Shown: positions 1-9,500, numbered from the stretch's first letter. The stretch is 11,426 nucleotides of DNA from Ignavibacteria bacterium UBA2333 (GCA_002344895.1 DDUR01000035.1:1-11426); one strand, 5' to 3'. A program made the numbers and translations. Notes: generated from the sequence alone by a model not told the origin.

Positions 1-74
1 AGGCGCGGATGTCCTGCCGCCACATCCGCTGGTCGAAGCGTACCGAGGCGGTGTAGCGTTTGATCTTCCCCCAC
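1..74 (-). CDS. argH: Possible argininosuccinate lyase, N-terminal fragment running off the left edge
   Basis: Read on the minus strand from about 64 down to 2, one frame gives IKRYTASVRFDQRMWRQDIR followed by A. This resembles the N-terminal region of argininosuccinate lyase, whose members carry patterns such as NASVxFDQRLxxQDIxGS. The enzyme would cleave argininosuccinate to arginine and fumarate in the cytoplasm, the last step of arginine synthesis. No ATG, GTG or TTG occurs in this frame near 64-94, and the frame is closed by a stop at 170-172. The usual N-terminal LWGGRF motif is also not seen. A GTG at 72-74 with a GGAG five bases upstream would be a good start, but it is one base out of frame across a run of five G. 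The stretch is visibly more GC-rich than the rest of the window. The identification rests on about 20 residues, so a chance resemblance or a degraded 5' end remains possible. Confidence 0.42.
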   Translation of the reverse strand, partial: MGEDQTLHRLGTLRPADVAAGHPR

Positions 75-76
75 CT

Positions 77-973
77 ATGCTCCCCCTCTTCTGCACACTG
101 TTCGCCTGCATAACGTTGTTTGCTTGTACAGGAACAACACCACAACACAACGTGCAGACCAAACTTGATTCAATCGTGGCAAACACACCGGCTCACATTG
201 CGGTAAAAGCCATCGTTCTTGACTCAATGGGTACGACACTCGCTGAGTATGCCGTTCATGAACGCGACACGATGGTCTCAATGTCGGTCATCAAGTTGCC
301 GATGGTATGTGCGATGTTAGAAGGAGTATCACAAGGGCGTTTCTTAATGTCGCAGCCTGTATTGGTAAGCGCTGAAGATGCTGTGCGCAGTACCCACAGT
401 CCACTCCGTGACTCTGCAGGGAACGGGCCGTTTACGACAACGCTGGGACGAGCAATGTCAGCTGCTGTCTGCCTTAGTGACAATATTGGAATCGATGTTG
501 CCCTCGACGCTACTGGAGGCCTCTCAGCGGCACAGTCGTTCTTTCGTAACCATGGTCTGGATGGAATTGGAGCTGGGACTACATATCGGGATATGGGGCA
601 GAAAGGGGCTACCGCGAATTGGATGACGGCGCGGTCGATGACGGACATGCTCTACAGACTTCATCGAGCAGAACTTTTCCCAGCAGCAGAGCGCAATTGG
701 GTGCTTCGGGAGTTGTCAACAACACCAACCGGTAAACGACGTATTCGTGGTCTACTGCCTGATTCCGTCGTTGTTGCACATAAGACGGGTTCCCACTATG
801 AGAGCGACACATCGTCCACTGCGCGGGCCGTGAATGATGCCGGAATCATCAGCCACCCGACGGGCAAGTTTATACTCATAACGGTTCTGGTGAATGACAG
901 TAAACTCACGCCGCTGCAAACGGAGGATGTCATTGCTCGAATTGCAAGGACGATCTATGACAGTATTCCATAG
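77..973 (+). CDS. Class A beta-lactamase-like serine hydrolase, predicted lipoprotein
   Basis: A 298-residue protein with a lipoprotein signal peptide ending in lipobox LFAC (Cys17; a second LFAC ends at Cys11). Class A serine beta-lactamase landmarks occur in the right order: SVIK at 70-73 (catalytic Ser70 and Lys73), SDN at 134-136, and KTGS at 236-239. The NW followed by an Ala/Met-rich helix near 181-195 matches the region after the omega loop in Bacteroidota enzymes. It would be anchored facing the periplasm and acylated by beta-lactams or peptidoglycan stem peptides. The omega loop (about 168-180) shows no clear match to the general-base Glu of class A enzymes; Asp172 is the nearest acidic residue. 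Either deacylation differs or this is a penicillin-binding, DD-peptidase-like protein. ATG 77 is chosen because it begins the signal peptide directly, although the frame is open back to position 2 and no Shine-Dalgarno sequence precedes it. The next gene starts 49 bases downstream. Confidence 0.85.
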   Translation: MLPLFCTLFACITLFACTGTTPQHNVQTKLDSIVANTPAHIAVKAIVLDSMGTTLAEYAVHERDTMVSMSVIKLPMVCAMLEGVSQGRFLMSQPVLVSAEDAVRSTHSPLRDSAGNGPFTTTLGRAMSAAVCLSDNIGIDVALDATGGLSAAQSFFRNHGLDGIGAGTTYRDMGQKGATANWMTARSMTDMLYRLHRAELFPAAERNWVLRELSTTPTGKRRIRGLLPDSVVVAHKTGSHYESDTSSTARAVNDAGIISHPTGKFILITVLVNDSKLTPLQTEDVIARIARTIYDSIP

Positions 974-985
974 ATCGGCACGCAG

Positions 986-1025
986 CATTGTAACGATTCG
1001 GGTTGCCTGAAGTCGTTGAACAATG
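986..1025 (+). promoter_or_regulatory. Imperfect hairpin covering a start codon
   Basis: CATTGT, AACGA and TTC (986-999) pair with GAA, TCGTT and ACAATG (1009-1011, 1013-1017, 1020-1025) around a nine-base loop. This makes 14 base pairs with bulges at 1012 and 1018-1019. The last arm contains the ATG (1023-1025) of the downstream gene, so the fold would hide the start codon in RNA. There is no T-run after it as expected for an intrinsic terminator. The role as a translational control element is inference. Confidence 0.4.
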
Positions 1026-3017
1026 CTCAGGAAGGACGTACCATACATTCGCTACTTCGTTGCCCTAACGATAGGTCTTTTGACGTTAACAGACGGCGTA
1101 CTCTACGGTCAATGGTCCCATATCACCGATCGCAGCGAAGAAATTATCAAGACAAGGTTCGTCACGAGTAAGGGGCCATGTTACTCATCGGGTGGCCGAA
1201 CGTATCGGTACGACTCCGCATCCGCATCGTGGGTATTACTTATGCCGCACACGATGTTAGCTGCAAGGGATGCGTCGTTTGTTACACGAAGTGATTTTGG
1301 ACACTACCTGTTAACGACAGATGGCGGTAATACGTTTCTCCAGTTACACATGCCATACTCAACAACGTACCACCAGTTTCTTGTACGAGGTGATACAGTT
1401 GTTGTACTTGCTGATACGGCAATATTTGTCTCCATGGGGAAAGACGTTCGCACATGGACAGAGATAGGGCTCAATTTTCCATCCGGGATTCATGGTCGCG
1501 ATATAAAACTTCATTGGTATGGATCTAACGTCCTCATTGAAGAGCGCAAGGAGCGACTCACCGTTCGATGTGTATCTGTTCGTGATCTGTGGATTCCATT
1601 AACGGAAGCACATAGATTAACATATGTTTCTTCGCATAACGACGTTGTGCTCTTTAACTATGACGGCAAACTGTCATTCGAGCCATCACTCGTTCATGCG
1701 GGCTTGTTTGACATTCAATCTCCTCGCACGCATGTTGCAATGTTTGGGAACGCAGTATTGGTATTCTCACCATTCAAGACGGCCATCAGTCGTGATGGCG
1801 GAACTACATGGCACGTTGAGCGCACATTCCCTGACTATCCCGTTGACTCTCTTCGTCACTTTACATACCGAGATTCGCTTTACGTCTACCTTGGACCAAC
1901 ACTCGGTTGGCGCGCCACAGATACATCAGCTCGTCAATGGTCTATCGTAACAATGAAGGATATCTACTCATCAGCAAAATTCGCCCATGTTGCAGACTCC
2001 TTACTCATCTGGCTCAACTACAATCAACTCTTGTCGATACCGCCTGACTTGCAGCAGCGGCCCCGACAGTTCATGGTTCAGGGTAATTATCCATTGGCAA
2101 CGATAACTACCAAGGACGGAACCATTATCAGCTTTACACAACGACAGATACACCGAAGCACGAATGGAGGGCGCGATTGGGAGACCTCGCCGTTTGAGCA
2201 AAACGTCAAGGAGGCTGGCTATTCAGATTCGTTCATATGGATCAATGATGGCGGCCTGCGTCTTTCCCTGGATAATGGGCGCACCTGGGGTACCGTGATG
2301 CCTCACACAAGTAAGTTATCGTTCGGCTCCGCGTCATATCATCGTGGATCATGGATTTACACAAAGAATGATGAATCGTTTATTCGTAAACCGAATCAAC
2401 TTCCTCAAACAGTTGTTCTACCATCAGCTACTGTCATCCCAACGTTCTCTGTGTTTGATAACACGTATCACATAGCCGGTATAGACGGAATGTATCAACT
2501 GAAGAACGAACATTGGACGTTTTCGACTGATACACCAAACACTATCAAGTTCAGATCGCTGCGTCCCAACGACACACATTATTATGGCCTAGACACATTG
2601 GGACGTCCTATTCGGTGGCGTCCAGGCACGTCTGTTGAAGTCCTTGGCGACATCGTCATCAAGGACGCAACGGTCTCGTTCACGGGCCCCTATGTAACCT
2701 ATACGACCTCGTCAGGCATCTACGTTTACAACACAACGCCAACAACGTCCACTCAGTTTGAACCGGGTCGAGCAATTGATTCAGACACATCCAATCATCA
2801 CACAGTCATTGTCTACGATGATATCCTGGATCTGACGACACTTCTACCTCGAGACCCTGTCGCCCCGACGACAACGGTATTCTCCATGTCAGGAGAAGCA
2901 GTCCAGTCCACGCGTCAAACCTGGTTTGTTACCACGGAGTCTCTACCGCGTGGTACATACATCCTTGTTCTAACACAACAGCAACAAACCAAGACAGTTC
3001 TTGTTTTGCTTCCTTAA
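1023..3017 (+). CDS. Secreted Asp-box (BNR-like) repeat protein with T9SS-type C-terminal sorting domain, paralogue A
   Basis: A 664-residue protein of unknown function. An N-terminal signal peptide (hydrophobic stretch about 11-28, likely cleavage near LYG/Q30) directs export. The body is beta-rich and carries Asp-box motifs of the type S-x-D-x-G-x-T-W: TTDGGNTF (98-105), SRDGGTTW (256-263), STNGGRDW (379-386) and SLDNGRTW (415-422). These mark the turns of beta-propeller blades in sialidases, sortilin/Vps10-like and photosystem-II-assembly-like proteins. The C-terminus (about 615-664) has the features of a T9SS type A sorting domain: VFSMSGE, then LPRGTYILVL and a short basic/hydrophobic end. 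The protein is therefore probably moved across the outer membrane by T9SS and attached or released at the surface. The immediate downstream neighbour is its paralogue. No catalytic site is recognised, so binding or adhesion is as likely as hydrolysis. The start codon lies in a predicted hairpin and has no Shine-Dalgarno sequence. Confidence 0.82.
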   Translation: MLRKDVPYIRYFVALTIGLLTLTDGVLYGQWSHITDRSEEIIKTRFVTSKGPCYSSGGRTYRYDSASASWVLLMPHTMLAARDASFVTRSDFGHYLLTTDGGNTFLQLHMPYSTTYHQFLVRGDTVVVLADTAIFVSMGKDVRTWTEIGLNFPSGIHGRDIKLHWYGSNVLIEERKERLTVRCVSVRDLWIPLTEAHRLTYVSSHNDVVLFNYDGKLSFEPSLVHAGLFDIQSPRTHVAMFGNAVLVFSPFKTAISRDGGTTWHVERTFPDYPVDSLRHFTYRDSLYVYLGPTLGWRATDTSARQWSIVTMKDIYSSAKFAHVADSLLIWLNYNQLLSIPPDLQQRPRQFMVQGNYPLATITTKDGTIISFTQRQIHRSTNGGRDWETSPFEQNVKEAGYSDSFIWINDGGLRLSLDNGRTWGTVMPHTSKLSFGSASYHRGSWIYTKNDESFIRKPNQLPQTVVLPSATVIPTFSVFDNTYHIAGIDGMYQLKNEHWTFSTDTPNTIKFRSLRPNDTHYYGLDTLGRPIRWRPGTSVEVLGDIVIKDATVSFTGPYVTYTTSSGIYVYNTTPTTSTQFEPGRAIDSDTSNHHTVIVYDDILDLTTLLPRDPVAPTTTVFSMSGEAVQSTRQTWFVTTESLPRGTYILVLTQQQQTKTVLVLLP

Positions 3018-3060
3018 CCGTGAGATGTATGGCACATAGAACGCTGCGCACTTACTCGAT

Positions 3061-5046
3061 ATGACATCATTACGTTTCCATCATCACACGATTCTGCACG
3101 TCGTCATTCAGTTATTGATTGGCTTCACGGCGTTACATGGGCAGGTTGTACGGCTACCTGATCGATTTGAGGAGCTCACACGGACAAGCTTTGTGGCAGA
3201 CAATGGATTGTACACCACAACAGGCACCAAAACACTACGATACATTCCAAGTACACAACGATGGGTCGATGTCTTTCCCGATCCTTTGCTCACCGCACGC
3301 AAATCAACCCTTCTATTTGACGATGGCTTGTATGACTATCTACTTTCGACTGACCTCGGAGTAACGTTATCTGTCATTACAACACCATCAATTCCGGAGT
3401 TTCAGCATCTTGTCAGAGGTGATACTGTCGTCGTCCTCACCGAAGTGGCCGTGTTCGCACGAGCTGGCAGTGGGAATAGTACATGGACGCGTGTTGATAC
3501 GGATAGGAAAGGTGTACTTCGCCATAGCACTGACAAGGTGCATTGGTGTGATACGATGCTCGCGATTTGGCAACCAACGCATACTCCACGGCTTTGTTTC
3601 TACACGCTCAAGGGAGAACGACTTCCGATTGTATCATCGACGTCAATATCCAGTGTATCGTCGACACAAGACTTCATTCTCTTTAACTACAATGGCAAGT
3701 TGTCACTCACACCAACAGCGGATACTTCCAATCTTTTTCAAATTGGAGATACAGAGACCGTTCTCTGTCAGCTTGGATCAAAACTCATAGTGATCTCCTC
3801 ATCGGGTTTTCAGGCTGTAACGAGTGACACTGGCAAAACATGGACAACGCGTCGAGTGTTTCCGAAACAGTCACTCAATTCTGTTCATTGGTTTACGTTT
3901 CGAGATTCCCTGTACATCACGTTTAGACCTGATGATACGTGGTTTGCCACCGATTCAACATTCACAAACTGGTCGGCAGTGAATTTCACGAATCCGTATC
4001 CTGGAACACATTGGACCATCTGTGCCGATCGGCTTCTAACCTGGTGGAGAAACTCAATCCGAAGCACGTCGTCGTTATCGAAGCTTGAGCGGCCAATCAT
4101 CTTCACGGACGACGATACACCACCCGTGGCAGCTATAACAACGGATAGAGGTACCGTTATCAGATTCATCCACGATACGATGTATAGAAGTGAAGACTGC
4201 GGTGATTCATGGGATACAACGAGGTTATCGAGTGTAACGGTGAGTGCCGGATATTCAGGTGGGAAACTATGGAGAGTAGATGGCGGACTTCACTTCTCAA
4301 CAGACGAGGGTGAGACATGGAGAACGGCTGAAGGACCCATGCGTAAGCTTACACCGAGCAGTGTTTCCGTACACAACACCTCATACGTGTTTTCAGATGA
4401 TGACGGACTACACCTCTACGTTCCTGCGGACGGCATTATCGATGTACATCGTCCCACAATGGTCACGTTGCCATCGTACGCCCGATTCGGCGATACGTCA
4501 TATATCGCAAACTATGGTGCTATGTACTACTTATACGATCGCCATTGGTTACCGTATATGGCTGCACCTGATGTTGTACGTTATCAATCACTACGGCCGA
4601 ACGACGAATGTTACTATGGCGTTGATACGGCGTGGAGACCAATTCGATGGAGGCCTGGTGGTAATGTTGAGTACTTGGATACCGTTCGCATCACGAATGC
4701 CGTCATCACCATTTCCGGACAATACGTTCGATTTTCATCAAGTGCATCTGGCACCTACCTCTACCGTCATTCACCACTCACATCTATTTACGACAAGCAT
4801 AACCTATACACCTATCCACAGATGATCATGGTTCGAGACAAAGGTGTCGATCTATCGAAGTATGTAGCGAACCACCTACAACCACCCACACACGTATCTG
4901 TATACAGCACATCCGGCGAAGTCGTATGTCAGACTCGTGATTCATGGATTCTACCGACTGATAATCTTGCACGAGGAATGTATTACGTGCAGTTTAGCAA
5001 CGGTGGCAACAACATTTCATTTGCCATGTTAGTAGTTGACAGATAG
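3061..5046 (+). CDS. Secreted Asp-box (BNR-like) repeat protein with T9SS-type C-terminal sorting domain, paralogue B
   Basis: A 661-residue protein collinear over its whole length with the preceding gene product, so the pair arose by tandem duplication. The signal peptide is about residues 1-27 (ALHG/Q). Shared blocks include PDRFEELTRTSF versus TDRSEEIIKTRF, LVRGDTVVVL, LFNYNGKLS, RDSLY, and a strongly conserved stretch at 508-533 containing SLRPND, YYG and RPIRWRPG. Asp-boxes are TSDTGKTW (254-261), SEDCGDSW (377-384) and STDEGETW (413-420); the first box of paralogue A is degenerate here (STDLGVTL, 96-103). The C-terminal region (about 611-661) carries SVYSTSGE, LARGMYYVQF and FAMLVVDR, matching a T9SS type A sorting domain. 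It lies 43 bases after paralogue A, with no obvious ribosome binding site. The function is unknown; extracellular binding or surface display is inferred. Divergence is substantial, so the duplication is old. Confidence 0.82.
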   Translation: MTSLRFHHHTILHVVIQLLIGFTALHGQVVRLPDRFEELTRTSFVADNGLYTTTGTKTLRYIPSTQRWVDVFPDPLLTARKSTLLFDDGLYDYLLSTDLGVTLSVITTPSIPEFQHLVRGDTVVVLTEVAVFARAGSGNSTWTRVDTDRKGVLRHSTDKVHWCDTMLAIWQPTHTPRLCFYTLKGERLPIVSSTSISSVSSTQDFILFNYNGKLSLTPTADTSNLFQIGDTETVLCQLGSKLIVISSSGFQAVTSDTGKTWTTRRVFPKQSLNSVHWFTFRDSLYITFRPDDTWFATDSTFTNWSAVNFTNPYPGTHWTICADRLLTWWRNSIRSTSSLSKLERPIIFTDDDTPPVAAITTDRGTVIRFIHDTMYRSEDCGDSWDTTRLSSVTVSAGYSGGKLWRVDGGLHFSTDEGETWRTAEGPMRKLTPSSVSVHNTSYVFSDDDGLHLYVPADGIIDVHRPTMVTLPSYARFGDTSYIANYGAMYYLYDRHWLPYMAAPDVVRYQSLRPNDECYYGVDTAWRPIRWRPGGNVEYLDTVRITNAVITISGQYVRFSSSASGTYLYRHSPLTSIYDKHNLYTYPQMIMVRDKGVDLSKYVANHLQPPTHVSVYSTSGEVVCQTRDSWILPTDNLARGMYYVQFSNGGNNISFAMLVVDR

Positions 5047-5083
5047 TGTAGGACGTCAATTTTCAGTTTAACGGAATGTCTGT

Positions 5084-6532
5084 TTACCCCCCTCCAAGGG
5101 CCTTGTAATATCCTATTCGTGCACGCATGGCTTCAACCCAGGTTTCGACGAGTTCTATTCGTGATAGTAGTGCATCTCGTTGCGTGAGAAGAACCTCCAT
5201 GTAGTCAGCTCGCGCGGACGCAAACAGATTGGTTGCAATGTCTACCGACCGTTGTAAGGCTAGAACCTGTTGGTACGTTCTTGCATATGCGCTGTCGACA
5301 AATCGTATCCTTGCCATATATCCGTCAATCTCTGCACAGGCCTCGCGCAATGACTGTTCGTATTCAAGTGTTGTCTGTGTGTGTCTAGAACAAGCCGAAC
5401 GATAGGTCGCTTCGATAGATGCCCTATTAACAAGCGGTGTTACGAGGTCTCCTACAACATTTCCCATAAGCGTAGAGGGAACTGAGACAAGTTGTGATAT
5501 GCTAAACGAAGAAAGTCCAAATCCTGCCGTCACACCCAACGAAGGATAGAACTGTGCCCGTGCCACCTCAACGTCTTTTTCGGCTGCAAGTACACGTCGA
5601 AATGCACTCTGTACATCAGGTCGATGTTCAAGTATCGAACGCGGTGTTGCCTTCCACAATGAATCGGGAATATCAGGAGTCTGTAGTGGTTTGTGAACAT
5701 GTATAAGCTCAGGAAATCCGCCAGTAAGAACACGAAGCCGATTCTCGACGTCACGTCGTCGACGAAGAAGTTCGTAACGATGCGCTTCGTTACTAAGCAC
5801 CTCGGCCTCAAATCGTTGGACAGCAAGTTCTGAGACCTTGGCAGCTTCCTTTTGTTGATGAACAATCCGAAGGGCACGTTTCAGGACGGCAATATTGGTG
5901 TCTACTGCTCCCAGGACCTCGTCAAGTGCACTCAGTTCATAAAAGGATCCTGCTGTTTCGGCAATGAGTTGAGTTCTGAGAAGCCGAATTGTCTCTTGAG
6001 TCGATTCGTATCTAAACTCAGCTGCATCTGCTGCCGCATGAAGTTTACCCCAGAGGTCAACTTCCCATCGCACACGAGCTCCTACCGAAAAGTCGGGCAT
6101 CGGTCGAGGATTATCGTGCCCCTCAAGTATATGCACTGATTCTTCTACTGCGCCTTCAATCGTCTTCTGTGATGAAAGTCGCGCTCCGCTACCCAGAGAA
6201 GCGTCTACAAAAGGTAAATACTCTCCTCGCAGTCGATCAATTTCAAACTGAGCAATGTCATTCTCAACTTGCGCTGCAAGAAACGAACGGTTGTTGTGGA
6301 CGACGCTGTCGATCAGGCCTGTTAATACGCTGTCAGCGAAGAAAACCTTTCGCGTGGGGACAACATGCAGGGTATCGTCAAACCTGAGACTGTCCGAAAG
6401 CAGTAGTGTGTCCGTCTCTGAATGGCGGAATGACGCTGGAACTCGCTGATCTACGGTCCGACGCGGCACACTTGGTACGCACGATGGAAGAATGAACAGC
6501 AGAACAACTGCGAGGATCGTGAAATGTTTCAT
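5084..6532 (-). CDS. RND efflux outer-membrane factor lipoprotein, NodT/OprM (TolC-like) family
   Basis: A 482-residue outer-membrane channel component of a tripartite efflux pump. The signal peptide ends in lipobox LPSC, with Cys18 as the predicted lipidated residue. Two outer-membrane-efflux repeats are visible, each with long helices forming the periplasmic alpha-barrel. The family signature WEVDLWGK lies at 156-163 in the first repeat. The second holds RPDVQSA (304-310) and ARAQFYPS (324-331). The C-terminus YYKALGGG is typical of NodT-type factors, and the length is normal. Its ATG (6530-6532) overlaps the TGA of the pump gene in the sequence ATGA, indicating translational coupling and a shared transcript. 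It would dock onto the adaptor and pump to complete the exit duct through the outer membrane. The substrate cannot be told from sequence. Confidence 0.95.
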   Translation of the reverse strand: MKHFTILAVVLLFILPSCVPSVPRRTVDQRVPASFRHSETDTLLLSDSLRFDDTLHVVPTRKVFFADSVLTGLIDSVVHNNRSFLAAQVENDIAQFEIDRLRGEYLPFVDASLGSGARLSSQKTIEGAVEESVHILEGHDNPRPMPDFSVGARVRWEVDLWGKLHAAADAAEFRYESTQETIRLLRTQLIAETAGSFYELSALDEVLGAVDTNIAVLKRALRIVHQQKEAAKVSELAVQRFEAEVLSNEAHRYELLRRRRDVENRLRVLTGGFPELIHVHKPLQTPDIPDSLWKATPRSILEHRPDVQSAFRRVLAAEKDVEVARAQFYPSLGVTAGFGLSSFSISQLVSVPSTLMGNVVGDLVTPLVNRASIEATYRSACSRHTQTTLEYEQSLREACAEIDGYMARIRFVDSAYARTYQQVLALQRSVDIATNLFASARADYMEVLLTQRDALLSRIELVETWVEAMRARIGYYKALGGG

Positions 6533-9500
6533 TGATGTTTGTGCACGTATTCTTCGGAAAGGGGTTCGGTGTGTTCATCACGAATAATCTGTCGGCCGGC
6601 AATCAACCGAGCGAATACGTAGTATAATCCCGGAATGACAAGGACGCCTAAGAGTGTTCCGAACAGCATACCACCTAGTGATGAGACACCAATTGTCCGA
6701 TTACCAATGGCACCTGGACCAGACGCTACAACAAGAGGCAGTAGTCCCGCGATGAATGCGAAGGACGTCATAAGGATTGGCCGGAATCGCACACGAGCAC
6801 CCTCAATGGCTGCGTCCAAAATTTCAATACCTGCCCTCTGACGTTGCACCGCATACTCAACAATCAACACCGCATTCTTTCCGAGGAGTCCGACCAGCAT
6901 AATGAGTCCGACTTGCGCATAGATATCATTCGCAAGTCCAAAGAGTTTCAGGGCTGCAAATGAACCAAATACACCAAGTGGTAATGACAAAAGAACTGCG
7001 AATGGCAGCACAAAACTCTCGTATTGGGCAGCCAGAACGAGATAGACAAAAAGAAGAACAATCAGGAATACCCATACGGCTTCGTTCCCTCTTTGTGCTT
7101 CATCGTAGGACAGTCCTTCCCATGCGATGTCATATCCACGAGGCAGAGTTGTATGTGCTACCTCTTGAATTGCTCGTAGTGCATCCCCTGTGGTATGACC
7201 TTCAGCAGGAAGACCTCTGATCGCTGAAGAATTGTACAAGTTGTAGCGTGTTAGCTCATTCGGTCCCTGCGTCTTCTTCACCGACATAAATGAGGAGTAC
7301 GGAACCATTTCCTCTCGATCATTTTTCACGAACAGATTGTCGAGATCCGAAGGATACCGTCGATATTCTGGTGAAGACTGGACATAGACTTTGAAGAAAC
7401 GACCAAACTTTATGAATCCCTGCTCGTATGTACTCCCAATCAGAATGTCAAGATTATCCATCGCTGCGCCAATTGATACGCCCTTTTGCATTGCAGCTGC
7501 ATTATCAATACGGAGCTCATATTGAGGATAGTTCGCGGCAAAGAACGTGAAGAGACCTGTTATCTCAGGTCGTTTACGAAGATCATTCATAAACTGTTCA
7601 TTCACGCGCTCGAATTCATGATAATCTTCTCCATTCGATTTGTCGATCAATCTGAGTGAGAAACCACCTGACGACCCGAATCCTGGAACGGCGGGTGGCT
7701 CAAAGAATTCAATAACTGCACCCAGATCTCGTGTTCGTTCCTCAAGTTCTTCCATCACCTCACGAACATTTCGATGTCGGTCTGACCACGGCTTTAGATC
7801 AATAAGGCACGTTCCGGCATTTGAGCCTCTGCCCTCCGTCATGATTTCATATCCAGCCAATGCTGAAACGGACGAGATATCGTCGATGCCTCGACAAACA
7901 CTTTGAAGTTCAAGGGCAACTCGATTTGTAAGCTCGAGTGTGGATCCCGGAGGTGTTTGAATGATTGCATAGATCGTCCCTTGATCCTCTCCTGGTATAA
8001 AGCCGGATGGCAGGATCGTGTCAGCGAAGATCAATCCAAGAACAAAGGTCAGGAGTATAACAAACGTCAACCACCGCCGCCGTACGGTGCGTCGTAGTAC
8101 CTGTTCGTATCGGTCAGTCAACCAAGTAAACCATCGATTAAAGACTACTAGACAGCGTGATAGTATCTGTGCCGGCAGTCGGTTCGACACAGAGACTCCA
8201 TGTGATCTCATAAGAATCAAGGCGCACAACACAGGCGCCAATGTTAGCGCAACGATAGCGGAAAGTATAATTGAACCGGCCATCGTAATAGAGAACTGTC
8301 GATAGAACGTACCAACGGGTCCATCTAAGAACGCGATGGGAACAAACACACTCACCATTACGAGCGTGATTGCAATGATTGCCCCACTGATCTCACCCAT
8401 GACAGCCCGCACAGCGGCGTACGGACCTATTCCATCGTCAGCCATTTTTGTGTGCACGGCCTCCACTACAACAATGGCATCATCGACAACAATACCGATC
8501 GCTAAAACGAGTGCAAATAGCGTGATGAGATTCACAGATAACCCGAATACCTGCATAATAAAGAATGAACCGATCAGGGAAACTGGAACTGCTAATGTTG
8601 GAATGAGTGTCGACCGCCAGTCTCCCAGAAAGATGAATACGACGAAGGCAACCAGGATAAATGCATCGCGAAGTGTATGAGCGACCTGCTCCATGGAAGC
8701 ATCGAGAAAATTCGACACATCATAGCTTACAACGTACTTCATACCTGGCGGAAAATCTCTCTCCATCCTCGACAACCTTTGCTTAATCGTTGTAATCACA
8801 TCTGATGCGTTACTTCCATACGTCTGCTTAAGTACTATTGCGGCAGACGGATGACCGTCCAGGTTTGAATAGATATCGAAGAACTCTGAACCTAGCTCAA
8901 CGTCAGCCACGTCCTTTAAACGGAGGTTCTCACCGTCTACATTCGATCTGAGAATAATGTTCTCATACTGTTCTGGTTTGCTATATCGATCTTCATAACT
9001 CAACACGTACTCTAGCGATTGAGCCTGTTTGCCTGAAGCCAACCCTAGCCGACCTGGTCGAGCTATTATACTTTGCTCTTGCATGGCCTTCATAACTTCT
9101 TCGGCCGACACATTATAGGCACGCATCCGATCAGGCTTTAACCATACACGCATGGCATACTGACGCGCACCGAGTATAGTTGCAGATGCAACGCCGCTAA
9201 TGCGTTTAATCTCGGGAATAAGATGAACATTCGCATAGTTATACAGATATTTTTCATCGGCGTTCTTTTCAATACTATAGAGATTGACATACATCAACAT
9301 ACTAGGTTGCACCGGTGTGATAATCACACCCTCGCGCTGAACAAGTGGCGGCAGGAGCGGCATTACCTGATCAACACGAGTTTTCACCTGCACCACTGCT
9401 TGGTTAGGATCGGTACCTGGTTCAAATATTATTCGTACTGTGGCCTCTCCAGCACTCGTCGCATCTGATGCGATGTATCGCATTCCTGGCACTCCGTTAA

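Noticed and set aside
2..76. Upstream in-frame extension of the beta-lactamase-like protein
   Set aside because: The frame is open, but it has no start codon in the window before 77, and an extension would bury the lipoprotein signal peptide inside the protein.
256..648. 130-codon minus-strand frame opposite the beta-lactamase-like gene
   Set aside because: The plus-strand protein has all its catalytic motifs in this span; the antisense frame has no recognisable features.
4280..4825. 181-codon open frame on the plus strand inside Asp-box paralogue B
   Set aside because: It lies wholly within a well-supported gene in another frame, has irregular composition and shows no domain or signal peptide.
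5047..5083. Terminator between the convergent genes
   Set aside because: Only weak pairings (TTGAC with GTCAA across the stop codon) were found and there is no T-run, so it is not called as a feature.
8336..8680. 114-codon open frame antisense to the pump gene, rich in Thr, Ile and Ser
   Set aside because: It is the antisense image of hydrophobic transmembrane coding sequence, which commonly yields long Thr/Ile/Met-rich false frames.
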